The notes under the pieces were generated by a model. That model saw only the letters and a program-made list of their open reading frames with translations, was not told where the DNA came from and did not search any database. Position numbers and translations under genes: made by a program. DNA of 64,000 nucleotides from Semisulcospira habei (Eukaryota > Mollusca > Gastropoda > Semisulcospiridae): NCBI GenBank assembly GCA_036245525.1, contig BTPG01000002.1:120743582-120807581 (forward strand), in the 5' to 3' direction. Shown piece by piece: positions 54,761 to 64,000 of this stretch (within the stretch, counting starts at the first letter, position 1; each line of letters begins with the position of its first letter).

Positions 54761-55243
54761 ACTTACTTACTTACGCCTGTCACCCCTAACCGGGTATAGG
54801 CCGTCGACGAGAGACCTCCAGCGACTCCTGTCCTGTGCTTCTCCTTCAATTGTACTCCAGGTGGTTCCCAGTCTTTTGATGTCTACTTGGAGGTCTCGAC
54901 GCCAGGAGTTTCTCGGCCTACCTCTTTTCCTCTTTCCCTGGGGGTTCCATGACAATGCCTGCCTAGTGATACTGGAAGCTGGCTTTCTCAGACTGTGACC
55001 AATCCATCCCCATCTTCTTCGCCCAATTTCGTTCTCTGCTGTTATCTGCTCTGTTCTCTCCCAGAGTCTGACGTTGCTGATCTTCCTTGGCCAGTGGATT
55101 TTCAAAATTCTTCTAAGGCTACTGTTTATGAAGATCTGTACTCTGTTGACTGTGGTTTTTGTCAATCTCCAAGTCTCTGCTCCATATAGGAGAACTGCTT
55201 TTACGTTGGAGTTGAAAATCCGGACTTTAGTGTGTTGTGACAG
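54761..55243 (-). mobile_element. LINE 3' fragment, minus strand, nested in element H
   Basis: The reverse strand encodes FINSSLRRILKIHWPRKISN, then RRRWGWIGHSLRKP, SITRQALSWNPQGKRKRGRP and a GTAA-repeat tail. A 14-base duplication CCTCCAGCAGGGAT flanks it (54747-54760 and 55244-55257). Same LINE as 27914-28127; this copy is longer. Confidence 0.9.
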
Positions 55244-55257
55244 CCTCCAGCAGGGAT

Positions 55258-55970
55258 GACCGAGACTATATCGACCGTCTCACGTGGCCCCCCAGTTGGG
55301 ATGGCCAATACGCAGACCACACCGAAAAGGACAGCCCACGAGTCAAGATGTCAAGTCCGACCTTCGGCCATGCCCAGCACCCGCCGCTCCCCTCGGTCCG
55401 AGGATAGCTCAAGATGCCACAGACGCAGGGATAGCTACAGTCCGTCTTCGGCTCATTGGTCACTACACTCCCAGGCAGTCGGATCCCATGCACGTTCGCG
55501 GACAAGCTCACGCGCTCGAGGGCGTCACCCGTCTCTGAGCCGGTCTCCTAGTTCCCGGAGCAGATTGTATGTAGACCGACGGCCAGACTCTCGTGACGAC
55601 TCACGAGGTCCCCTGCGCGACCTCCGCCCGCGATGGAACCTAGCAGGACCCGGCGCTCCGCTCTCGACCACCGAGCAAGGCAGGCCCGCGTTACCTCAGG
55701 TACCAGGCACACAAAGCAGCCCTGAGGCCTTCCTTCCGCTCGGTCATCCCCGCCCCATCGCTCTCCGCGCAGGCGCAGGCACCTTCCTGGGACAGGTGCT
55801 ATGGGACCCCGCTGGACAGGCTACCGGCGGGGAGCGATGATTTTCCATCCGGACTCGCCAGAGGCATCAACTTACGACACAGACGCCCTCAGTCTTCACC
55901 CGGAGGACTCGACGTTGGCCCTGTTGGTTCCGGACTCCTTTCCCGACCCCTGCAGCCCCCCCCGCTTCCG
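55258..55970 (+). pseudogene. Element H gag middle, RS-rich
   Basis: SRCHRRRDSYSPSSAHWSLH, then SRTSSRARGRHPSLSRSPSS and SRSRLYVDRRPDSRDDSRG, an arginine/serine-rich region as in B. Further on DALSLHPEDSTLALL (about 55880), a motif also seen in I (EALSLHPEDLVSAL) and D. Frame changes near 55840 break it. Confidence 0.65.
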
Positions 55971-55972
55971 AC

Positions 55973-56965
55973 ATGGCAGGAGAGGTACCCTTGTCTTCCG
56001 TGACCACCCGGGCCTTAGATGAAGCGGCACGGATCATCTCCACCGTCCTGCCATTGGACCCGTGTCCGCCGCCGCTACCGCTCAAGAGGAAGGCCGCAGC
56101 TTCAGTGGATGCACCTTTCCAAGCAAAGCAGTTTAAGTCTCTTCCTCAGCCTCCAAGTTTTCAGGACCTATCCGACGCCTTTAACGAGCATCTGCAGCTA
56201 GGCAGGCTGTGGGATAAAGGTTTATTTGCTGACTCACGGTGGCCTACGGGCATCGACATCAAGTTCCAGCAGAAGTGGTATGCGGGTCACTCTCAAGCCT
56301 TCGGCTGTCCCCTCCCTGTTGTGGTGGAGACGGAGCTACAGGCCGGTGGCGCGGGACCAGTTCCCCGCTTCATCCCCCCCCCCCCCCCCCCCAGGCTTGA
56401 GCTTACGGCAAGTTTGATCCAGAATTCCCCCGCATGTGCTGGCTTCCTCGATCTGGCTCTGCAGGCAGTGGTTCGAGGAGTGGAGGAGTTTTGGGAGCAG
56501 CCAAGTAAGACTCTGTTGCGGGACATCCACACCCTAGCGGTGATGGCGAATCGCGCGGTGCACCACTCGGCGACCAACGCTCTCACGGCAGCGGCTAACT
56601 GCGACTTGATGAGGCGGGACGCCATCCTGAGGAGTTACCCCGGCATCCCCGCGACCTTCAGCGCTCTGCTCCGCCGAGCTCTGTTGGGCGGTTCGCTCCT
56701 CTTCGGACCCACCTGGCAAGAGGTGAAGACTGCGGCAAAGAACCTGTGGTCTAGCGTCCCCAGAGTGGAGTACACCAGGTTTCTGGCCGCCCACAAGGAC
56801 GAGAGTCGCGCCCTGCGGAACTTCAGACCCACCTCCAGCCTTGTCACCAGTCGCCCTCTCAGGACTGGTCGTCGGGCACCGGCCGGGCAGGGATGCTCCC
56901 TCCCGGCCCAGGCCCCCACTCAGCCCAGCTTTGCCTGGAGGCCCAGGCAGGGGAGGGTCCACTGA
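55973..56965 (+). CDS. Element H Gag core (open frame)
   Basis: 330 codons without stops: TRALDEAARIISTVLP, PLKRKAAASVDAPFQAKQFK (bipartite basic signal), LPQPPSFQDLSDAFNEHLQL, ADSRWPTGIDIKFQQKWYAG, HSQAF, then LIQNSPACAGFLDLALQAVV, LRDIHTLAVMANRAVHHS, RRDAILRSYPGIPATFSALL and FGPTWQEVKTAAKNLWSSVP. It is the best reference for the Gag frame and shows that B is frameshifted at 14820. A C-run (56376-56392) adds prolines in frame. Expected role: coat protein of the retrotransposition particle. It lies downstream of a broken RS region, so it is probably not expressed as a whole Gag. Confidence 0.8.
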   Translation: MAGEVPLSSVTTRALDEAARIISTVLPLDPCPPPLPLKRKAAASVDAPFQAKQFKSLPQPPSFQDLSDAFNEHLQLGRLWDKGLFADSRWPTGIDIKFQQKWYAGHSQAFGCPLPVVVETELQAGGAGPVPRFIPPPPPPRLELTASLIQNSPACAGFLDLALQAVVRGVEEFWEQPSKTLLRDIHTLAVMANRAVHHSATNALTAAANCDLMRRDAILRSYPGIPATFSALLRRALLGGSLLFGPTWQEVKTAAKNLWSSVPRVEYTRFLAAHKDESRALRNFRPTSSLVTSRPLRTGRRAPAGQGCSLPAQAPTQPSFAWRPRQGRVH

Positions 56966-56999
56966 CTCTCTCCCGTATGCGCCCCCGCCAATTCCTGCA

Positions 57000-57386
57000 G
57001 GGTCTCAAGTCGGCAGGAGGCTAGCGAGACACACCGACAAGTGGCGGTTGCTGCTGCCGGAAGACCCGTGGATCCTCAACATGATTTCTTATGGCCTACA
57101 GATCTCTTTCCGGACACCCCTCCCTCTGATGTGGTCTCCGCTTTGGACACGCGTGCCTGTAGACTAGTGCAAGGCAGACGCTCTGCAGGGTGAAATCGCC
57201 GCCCTCCTCCAGAAGGCCGCCATGGAGATAGTAGCCTGTTATGACTCCCCGGCCTTCTACAGTCGGCCCTTCGTCGTGCCGAAGCCAGGCGGCAAGTGGT
57301 GCCCAGGCGGCAAGCGTCACTCCCCCCTTCCGCATGGAAACGGAAAGAGCCTTGCAAGCCTCGTTGCAGCTGATGGACTACGCCAT
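57000..57386 (+). pseudogene. Element H RT N-terminal fragment
   Basis: SQVGRRLARHTDKWRLLLPE with DPWILNMISYGLQISF, and later MEIVACYDSPAFYSRPFVVP, then KPGGKW and an in-place jump to PPFRMETERALQASLQLMDY. A stop at about 57165 and missing residues after GGKW (VIDLSALNRF absent). Cut by the LINE at 57387. Confidence 0.7.
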
Positions 57387-57530
57387 AACTTACTTACTTA
57401 CGCCTGTGACCCTCTCTGGGTATAGGCCGTCGACGCAAGACCTCCGGCGACTCCTGTCCTGTGCTTCTACTTCGATTTTACTCCAGGTGGTTCCCAGTCT
57501 CTTGATGTCTGCTTGGAGGTCTTGACTCCA
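57387..57530 (-). mobile_element. LINE 3' fragment, minus strand, in element H RT
   Basis: It begins ACTTACTTACTTACGCCTG (the complement of the GTAA tail); the reverse strand encodes SQDLQADIKRLGTTWSKIEV. Third copy of the same LINE, all three inside DIRS elements. The far boundary is approximate and the target duplication was not identified. Confidence 0.75.
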
Positions 57531-57699
57531 GGTGTTTTTTGCAGAATATGTGACCTCCATTTCCACTGCGGACATAGTGGCGCCTACGTCCTGTGTTTTT
57601 TTTTTTTCTTTGTGCGATTGGTGAATTCCCCCATTTTGATGTCAAATCCCACATTTTGGCCTTGGTGGTCCCCCAAATTTGCAAAAAGGGGTTAGCAGG

Positions 57700-58125
57700 T
57701 CTGTGTCCGTTGGGGGACGCGGGAGGGGTGGGGTGGGGAGTAGAGACAGAGGCTCATGTCCCTCAGAGAGGTGCTGTACGTTTTGGGGGGGTGGGGGGGG
57801 GGAGGGTGGGAGTAGAGACACAGGGTCATGTCCATCAGAGAGGTGCTGTCCGTTGGAGGATGCAGGGGGGGTGGGGGTGGGGAGTAGACAGAGAGGCTCG
57901 TGTCCCTCAGAGTGGTGCTGTTCGTTGGGGGACGCAGGAGGGGGGGGGGGAAGGGTAGAGACAGAGGCTCATGTCCCTCAGAGTGGTGCTGTTCGTTGGG
58001 GGACGCGGGAGGGAGGGGGGGGGGAGGGTAGAGACAGAGGCTCATGTCCCTCGGAGAGGTGCTGTCCATTGGGGGATGCAGGAGAGGTGGGGTGGGGGCG
58101 GGGTAAAGATTCTGGATTCGGTGTA
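57700..58125. repeat. ~72-bp minisatellite, six units
   Basis: The unit GTTGGGGGACGCGGGAGGGG through AGACAGAGGCTCATGTCCCT to CAGAGAGGTGCTGTCC, with anchors near 57706, 57775, 57848, 57920, 57990 and 58063. G-rich on the + strand, with G runs of variable length. The sequence to 58750 beyond it is AT-rich without recognisable genes. Confidence 0.85.
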
Positions 58126-58756
58126 CGTCTTGTTTCAATCGCATAACCATTTTCTAGAGTTTGCTTACGTCAGCAAAAGCAAGAAAGGGCAAACATTTTG
58201 CACCCATCGTTTCAGGTCAGTACTCACTGAAGGGCACATCTTTACACCATATGGATGCTAGCTTCAGTCATACAGATATGAATCTGCTACGATTGCAAAA
58301 GAAGAAAAAGATGTTGTTTGACTAAGATGCTGGTCGGCTGAGAAAATAGGGAAGAGTGGACTGGAAAGGATAAGTGGTCTGGGACGGTAGCATTCCTTTG
58401 TCAGGATATTCATGTCTTTCGTCAAGTCTATATTTTCTCATTAAATTTTTGACGGATGTGTCATAGAAAGTACTGGATGGACAGGCAAACCTTATGAGTA
58501 GCAAGTCTCATTAAATAAAGTCAGAATTGAATATCTGGTGTTGTTTGCCATCGTTGTGTCATATATTCAGCTGTAAGAAAAGTTTGTTGATTGAGGGTTG
58601 GTTGATCCTCAACGTTTCCTCTGCTGAATTCTGTCTGACAGCATCCTGAAGTGTTTGTCTAAATAAAATTAAAAGCCACCAAAACTATTTGTTGTTCAAT
58701 GTGATTTTCTTTTATCTATAGTAAGAAACTGACAAAAAGAGTAAAACTTCAAATAA

Positions 58757-58843
58757 AATATAATAATAATAATAATAATGATAATAATAATGAAAATAAT
58801 AATAATAATACTTGTAATAATAATATTAATAATAATAATAATG
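58757..58843. repeat. (AAT)n microsatellite
   Basis: Imperfect AAT repeats with GAT and GAA interruptions. Confidence 0.95.
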
Positions 58844-58875
58844 TGTGTTCTTGTCGTTTGCTTTATTTACAAGTA

Positions 58876-59261
58876 CCCCACCCGGGTCTGCCCTGGGGGA
58901 CTTGGGTGGGGTTAACTACTTTTTAGTTCCCAGGGTCACCCTGGTCAGCCCCACAGGGTGGGTTTTCCTCTCTATTTTGGGGCATGTGTTTCTGTCTACC
59001 CTTTGTCCATTCACCTGTATTTGCATTTTTAAAACTCTCCCTACTGTCTGCACTGCCTGTAGCTCTTGATATTGGATGTGTGTTGCTAAATGGTCTTAGC
59101 TTTATTTAGGCCCCATGTGTTAGGTTTATTTAATGTATTTGACCGGCTGGCGACATACATTCAATGTTCTGTTTAGTGTTTTTTTCACAAGCAGTGCAGG
59201 CACGTCCTGAGAAAGCCTTGTTGCTGTCGGGATGTTAAGCAATGTACAATCAATCAATCAA
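58876..59261 (+). mobile_element. 386-bp retroposon with (AATC)n tail
   Basis: It runs from CCCCACCCGGGTCTGCCCTG to ...GTACAATCAATCAATCA, flanked by a 13-base duplication TTATTTACAAGTA (58863-58875 and 59262-59274). A second copy is at 60807. No coding frame and no clear tRNA promoter boxes; a SINE or a LINE 3' end are both possible. Confidence 0.85.
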
Positions 59262-59274
59262 TTATTTACAAGTA

Positions 59275-60366
59275 TGTCGCGATGACCAGAAAAACATACA
59301 ACACAAAAACCATTATTTTTCATAGTTTAAGCATTCAAAACCAAACGAGTTGGCATTCTGAAAAAAAATCGTCTGCTAATTGGCAAAGAGTTGTCATTTT
59401 TGTTGTCGACTAAAACGGTTACTTCAAGGAAACTGTTGAACATAATTATTTGTCTAAGAAAAATTCAAGTGCAACTCTGAAGAATTGCAATAAATATGGT
59501 GTGCATTTCAGTAGGACTAGACTTGTCAAAGCTGTAATTTAGGCCAAAAGAAATTATACCACACAAGGAGGGCGTGAACTTCGGGCTGGAAATCGACTAC
59601 ACACAGTAAAAATTAAACTGTGGGTCCAAATAATCAATTCTATCAATCAGTGTTAGTTTATAATGCTAAAACTTTCTCTGCCTATCATTAATCATAAACA
59701 TTTGTGTACTTGTGGAATGTTTTTTGGAAGTCACAAGCAAAATTTGATTCATCGTTGACAAAAGAAGCTTCTATCGCGGGCGCCATTGTGAAGTCGTGTT
59801 CGCGCGTTAGGGTGACAGAGTTTCAAAGCCACTGCGCAAATCCAAGATTTGATCAACCGTGTCAGATGATATATATCGATCGAAAAGTTTTTGAATGAGC
59901 TTTTCATCGGTAGCTGGTGCATGTGTGCGTGATCATTCCCAGATAACATATCTCATGAGTTACAAAAATGAAAATTTCATGTCAAAATCTAATGCAGTTT
60001 TCTCTTGAATTTGAACATGCGCCAGGCACCGTGATAAAGGGCAGGAAAAGCTCCTTCCAACGATACCAAATATAGCACTGTGCGTCCTATCTTGGATTTG
60101 CGCAAGCGATTTTTCTAACACCACTGTAGCGCGGCTCTGTGCTGGGCGCTCACGGACAGCTGACAAAGTTTTTTTTTAATGCTTACCCCTGCTCCACATT
60201 CGGCGGTGCTACAAATACATCTTTCTTTCCAGTCCAAAACAAACACGACAGAACTGTAGTATGGATGATGCATTAGTCACCCATGTTTTTATTTTGCGTG
60301 GTATATGTTGAGAGCAGCTGTTGTTTCAAAATAACTGAAGTTACCCACTTTTTATATGGGGCAGAC
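59275..60366. other. Intergenic/intronic sequence, no gene recognised
   Basis: AT-rich. One inverted pair, TGCGCAAATCCAAGAT (about 59833) and its complement (about 60088), encloses about 250 bases including GCGCGTTAGGGTGACAGAG, possibly an old foldback element. Confidence 0.4.
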
Positions 60367-60595
60367 CTATCTACTATAGGAATGGTACACTTAGCTGACC
60401 GATTTCAGCCCAAGTTCCCTTGTGTATACCTACAGAACAAGTTAAGCAACTCCTAGCAAGGAGTAATCAAGTGCTTGAGTATCCTCCCCTCCTCCATAAT
60501 TATGCTTGGCTTTCTTGTGGAAGGATTACTGGTTCAGCCTTCTTCATAGAATACGGCTTGGTTTGGCGTTCTTCGTACCACCTGTCGCTCTGGAT

Positions 60596-60603
60596 ATGGC
60601 GAG
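60596..60603 (+). other. Element I gag start exon (ATG GCG AG) and donor
   Basis: ATGGCGAG/gtaaggc, identical in layout to H. The acceptor is not visible because a retroposon enters at 60807. Confidence 0.55.
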
Positions 60604-60806
60604 GTAAGGCCTCGGGTAATGCCGCAGGGCCGTCAAGGACGTTATCGGCGGCTGTGGTATTTCCCGTGGAATTTAAGACTGGTTTCATGTCTCTGCCAAA
60701 CCTAGTGCTTAGACTGTGGGCATGAGTTCTTTTCACGGGGCCTCTCGTTAGTGGCCCCATGCAGTTGCCTTTTATTGGGTTTATTCTCTGTGTCTTCTCT
60801 GCTCTG

Positions 60807-61945
60807 CCCCCACCCGGGTCTGCCCTGGGGGACTTGGGTGGGTTAACTACTTTTTAGTTCCCAGGGTCACCCTGGTCAGCCCCACAGGGTGGGTTTTCCC
60901 CTCTATTCTGGGGCATGTGTTTCTGTCTACCCTTGGTCCATTCACCTGTATATTCCTTTTTAAAACTCTCCCTACTGTCTGCGCTGCCTGTAGCTCTTGA
61001 TATTGGATGTGTGTTGTTAAATGGTCTTAGGTTTATTTAGCGTATTAGACTGTTACGTGGTAGTCGTAGTATGATAAATCACACCAGACGCACGCACGTA
61101 GGGTTCTAGTAAAGAAACTTCACTCCGCTGCAACCCATCCCACGTGGCTAAAGGATGTAGACCACACTGGAGTAACAGTTCCAACAATATTTTATTGCAA
61201 CGATGCGATCTCCAAACAATGCATTCACAAATGCATCCGCAATGATACAATGTCTCCTCTACAATGTATCAACACTTTTGACACACTGCGTCTCTCATAC
61301 AACATACACCAATGTTACACTGCATAACTCCGTCACTGACAATGTACCTATGATACACTGCATATCTCTGCCACTGACAATGTACCTATGATACACTGCA
61401 TATCTTTGTCACTGACAATGTACACACACGCGTCCTAGCATGATCTTTTATAGTATTATAGCTTTCCAGAATGATCCAGCAAATTCGCACAACACAACCA
61501 ATCAAAAAGGAAAACGTAACCAAAACTTATTAATATTAATGAAAAATAATTCACTAGAATGAACTACCAGGTTCCACTATTATTTTAAGCACCTTTTATA
61601 CAGTGTTGTAAAATGTTGCCGACACTTTGACGTCACATGTGAGGTCACTAGACAGAGCGCAACTTCGCTCGAACGTTCTGGTCTATTCGCAGAGAAATCA
61701 TACATCACAAAAATCAACCGCGACTCTCCGTGCGACTTTACTAGAAACTTCCGATCAAATCTTAGCGTATCATAAGAAAGTCAATTCCGCTCTCTGTTGG
61801 AACGAGAATGAATCCTACTAAACCGGTATGTGATTCGTATTCAAAATAGCTCAAATAAATATCCGATCTTTCTTACAATTAATACACACATGCTCTCACA
61901 GAATAACACACCCACAAAAGTAGCATAGACGGGCTGGCGACATTG
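60807..61945 (+). mobile_element. Second copy of the 386-bp retroposon, split by a solo LTR
   Basis: 60807-61050 matches 58876-59150 closely. After the LTR, GGGCTGGCGACAT (61931-61943) continues the same alignment (CGGCTGGCGACAT at 59145). The last ~110 bases, including the AATC tail, are missing. Confidence 0.8.
61051..61925. mobile_element. Solo LTR, 875 bp, 5-bp target duplication
   Basis: It starts TGTTAC and ends GTAGCA (imperfect terminal inverted repeat, TG...CA), flanked by TAGAC at 61046-61050 and 61926-61930. It interrupts a retroposon whose two halves still align to the copy at 58876. No internal retroelement genes: a recombined solo LTR of a Gypsy- or BEL-like element. The middle holds an array of about 48-base repeats (61312-61430, CACTGACAATGTACCTATGA). 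Confidence 0.8.
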
Positions 61946-62329
61946 TTGGTTGCGCTTCGCCCCTCGAGGCCATCCAGGACCCCCGTACGGTTGCAGGGCT
62001 CTCCCTCTCGACATCGCGCTGCCTCACGGAGCTGTGACCCTCTCTCCCGTGACCGACTCTCTGGCGACGGGCGGCGCCGCTCTCTAAAGAACCGGTGTAG
62101 CCGCTGTGACCCTCAACCGAGCATCTCCTCCTCACCGCACGACGGGTGAGGATTCCCGGAGGATACGCCTTCACTCTCACCCCCAGTGGGCAAGCCCTCA
62201 GGTGAGCGCTAGAGAAGATCGTACCCGGCGCACACACTGCGTCTTACCCAGCCCCTCTCGGCATGCAGCTTACCGGCGGTCTCTTCTTGGCCTCTCCCTC
62301 GGGGCTTCGGCTCCGTCACTTGGTCGGTC

Positions 62330-63412
62330 CTCTCCCCAGCCCCCCAACCCTGGACTCTCAGGCGCGCGACCTCGGCTGACGCGGAGGAGGCCCTTAGCCT
62401 TCACCCGGAGGACTTGGTTTCGGCCCTTGCCTATGATAACAGTCCTCCCTCCGCTTACTCCGGCAGTCCGTCCCCCCCTCCCCTCCCGTGCCCTGCACCG
62501 CCGGAGGGAGCAACCAGTTGCCACCCGGGGCCTGCACATGCGCTGAGGGCAGTCAGTTGGCAGAGGTCCCTCTACCTGCCCCCACATCGCCCGCCCCCCC
62601 TGGACGCAGACGTGCGATATCTGACATCTTGGGGCTATCCTCTCCCCAGGCCCAGCCAACCATGGCTGCCAGACAAGTGCACACTGGGCCTGTCATGTCC
62701 CACATGACCTTCCCCTCCCGCTCGAGTGAACAGCGTAGTAGGTGGAGACTGGTGATGTCCCAACCCGCTCGTAGGAGCAATAGACGAGACGGGAAGGAAG
62801 GAAAGAGGAAAGCGCGAACGGATGGCCGTTGTCGACAGCTCACCCTGGCCCACATCCGAATCTCGTCCTGGACTTTGCTCCAGTTAAGATATGATTGCAG
62901 TTCTCGGCGCCCTGTGTCCTCCCTCCCAGGCCACTGTCAGTCTTGACTCGTCGGCGTACAGCGGCACTTCGAGTTCACGGCGCTTGTCGTACAGACATTC
63001 CCCGCCTTCACCCCCCCGTCACCATTCTACTGGAGATCAGTGCTGAGGCCCCTGTCAAACTTTCTCCCCTCCCCACCGTAGCCACCACGGATGGGCGCGG
63101 ATACGTATAAATCTTTGGAGGAGGTCTCGCTTCTGATTGCTGGCATTTTACCTCCGGATGTGTGCCTGCCGTCCCCACCTGTCAAGAGGAAGGCCTCGAC
63201 CTTGGTGGATGCCCCATTCAAGGCCAAGTGATTAAAGTCTCTCCCTCAGCCCCCAGGCTTTCAGGATTTTACGGGTGCCTTCAATGCACACCTGCAACAA
63301 GGCAAGTTGGTGGACACAGGTTTCTTCTCCGACTCCCAGTGGCCGGCGGACGTGGAGATCAGATTCCGCCTAGGTTGGTATGCGGGTCACTCCTAGTCTT
63401 TCCTTTAAGAAG
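62330..63412 (+). pseudogene. Element I gag pseudogene
   Basis: EEALSLHPEDLVSALAYDNS near 62385-62445; VKRKASTLVDAPFKAK, a stop, LKSLPQPPGFQDFTGAFNAH near 63180-63300; FFSDSQWPADVEIRFRLGWY then AGHS and a stop. The order matches H, but 62450-63090 is rearranged (two non-homologous reading frames). The core ends abruptly at AGHS. Confidence 0.7.
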
Positions 63413-64000
63413 AAAAAAGAAGAAAGCCGCCACTGAGGTGGTCGCCCGCCACGATTCCCCAGCCTTCTACAACCGCTTCTTCGTGGTTCCAAAGCCAGGC
63501 GGCAAGTGGCAACCAGTCATAGACCTCTCAGCTCTGAACAAGTTCATTTCTACCCCCCGTTCCTTGTGGAAACAGCAAGAGCCTTGAGAGCTTCGGTGCG
63601 GCCCATGGACTTTACTGTCAGCTTCGACCTCTCGGGTGCGTACTTGCATGTCCCCGTGCACCCATCGGCTCGGCGTTACCTGCACTTCGCCTTTTGAGGA
63701 GTGGTGTAACAGTTCCGAGCTCTCCCCTTCAGCCTAAGCCTCAGCCCCTGGGTCCTTACGGGGATCATGGATGCGTCCAGGCAGGCTTCTTCAAGCCCTA
63801 CCTACAACTATCTGGATGACCTGCTCCTCAAGAACCAGGATGCGGCCTTGCTACAGAAAGACACGAACGCACTGCTGGTGCTTCTACGACAGCTCGGTTT
63901 CCTGGTCAACATGGGGAACTCGGACCTCTCTCTGTCCCCCAGGTTCGTCCACCTCGGTATGAAGTTTTTGACCAACCTCAACAGGGTGAGACTACCGGCA
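63413..64000 (+). pseudogene. Element I reverse transcriptase, partial at window end
   Basis: ATEVVARHDSPAFYNRFFVV, KPGGKWQPVIDLSALNKFIS, then METARALRASVRPMDFTVSF (one frame on), DLSGAYLHVPVHPSARRYLH, a stop in FAF/GVV, another before QFRALPF, and YLDDLLLKNQ at about 63810. The Gag core from AGHS to the RT start (about 700 bases in H) is deleted. Truncated by the window. Confidence 0.8.

Larger units (their letters stand above)
53877..57386 (+). mobile_element. DIRS element H, 5' half, different subfamily
   Basis: Left end TGTTTCCTGAAAATCCATAC (about 53877) with a diverged inverted-repeat sequence (tag TATTTGGAA; hairpin TCGTGTG/CACACGA). Start exon 54171-54184, a 179-base intron, gag exon 2, a nested LINE, an intact Gag core, and the RT beginning up to about 57386, where a second LINE piece enters. 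No right end, ICR, RNase H or recombinase was found. Confidence 0.8.
60370..64000 (+). mobile_element. DIRS element I, extends past the window
   Basis: It begins within a left inverted-repeat sequence (ATGGTACACTTAGCTGACCG; first ~25 bases missing), with the hairpin CTTGTGT/ACAgAAG and a second stem ACTCCT/AGGAGT. Start exon 60596-60603. A retroposon and solo LTR interrupt it (60807-61945). Gag then resumes (about 62330) and jumps at about 63410 into RT, which continues to the window edge with two stops. Subfamily closest to H. Confidence 0.78.

Noticed and set aside
57679..58150. 150-codon frames with repeated SLCLYSPP or SCPSERCC
   Set aside because: Direct translation of the 72-bp minisatellite.
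61051..61925. A host promoter or gene in the AT-rich 875 bases
   Set aside because: Target duplication and TG...CA ends identify it as a solo LTR; it has no open frame of note.
36404..64000. Further AFG3L2 exons (GADVANVCNEAAL or the HExxH zinc-protease motif)
   Set aside because: Scanned for the next conserved segments on the + strand and found none; they must lie beyond the window.

Overview
This window is animal nuclear DNA. Spliceosomal exons of a mitochondrial AAA protease gene sit in very long introns, beside CA and AAT microsatellites, LINE fragments, MITE-like foldbacks and many DIRS-type tyrosine-recombinase retrotransposons. A marine invertebrate, perhaps a mollusc, is my guess for the host; the sequence does not prove it.

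Host genes. (1) At 188-544 a short ORF carries the first half of what looks like a BED-type zinc finger, with a CRE-like TGACGTCA upstream and an AATAAA downstream. (2) Eight consecutive coding exons of an AFG3L2-type m-AAA protease lie on the + strand at 10366-10440, 10920-11044, 23874-23961, 24851-24951, 34281-34521, 35224-35377, 35885-36014 and 36306-36403. All splice phases fit. They cover the end of the intermembrane domain, TM2, the glycine-rich linker and most of the AAA domain (Walker A, Walker B, second region of homology). The 5' exons and the protease domain lie outside the window, so the last intron seen is at least 27.6 kb.

Mobile DNA. About two thirds of the window is DIRS. I name the copies: K (minus, to 3455), A (3734-9687), a minus-strand gag scrap (11976-12359), B (12576-19046), C (about 19200-21890), J (minus, to 23337), D (25014-31660), E (36933-43979), F (44046-49598), G (49778-53562), H (53877 to about 57386) and I (about 60370 to the window end). 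B is the best preserved: inverted terminal repeats, an internal complementary region that joins the two ends head to tail, a spliced Gag with a zinc-binding motif and an RS-rich region, RT-RNase H followed by the conserved DLFATR domain, and a tyrosine recombinase with its catalytic R, HxxR and Y. Other copies are decayed, internally deleted or fragments. LINE pieces, a 386-bp retroposon and a solo LTR are nested inside or between them, several with clear target-site duplications.

The main biological point is the DIRS family itself. At least seven copies share a spliceosomal intron that separates a tiny start-codon exon from the Gag zinc-finger exon, in the same phase each time. The inverted terminal repeats carry hairpins whose sequences differ between subfamilies while pairing is kept. 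Every copy with complete ends carries a private sequence tag repeated in both termini and in the internal complementary region. Copies E and F look like a defective subfamily that moved recently, probably using proteins made by another copy.
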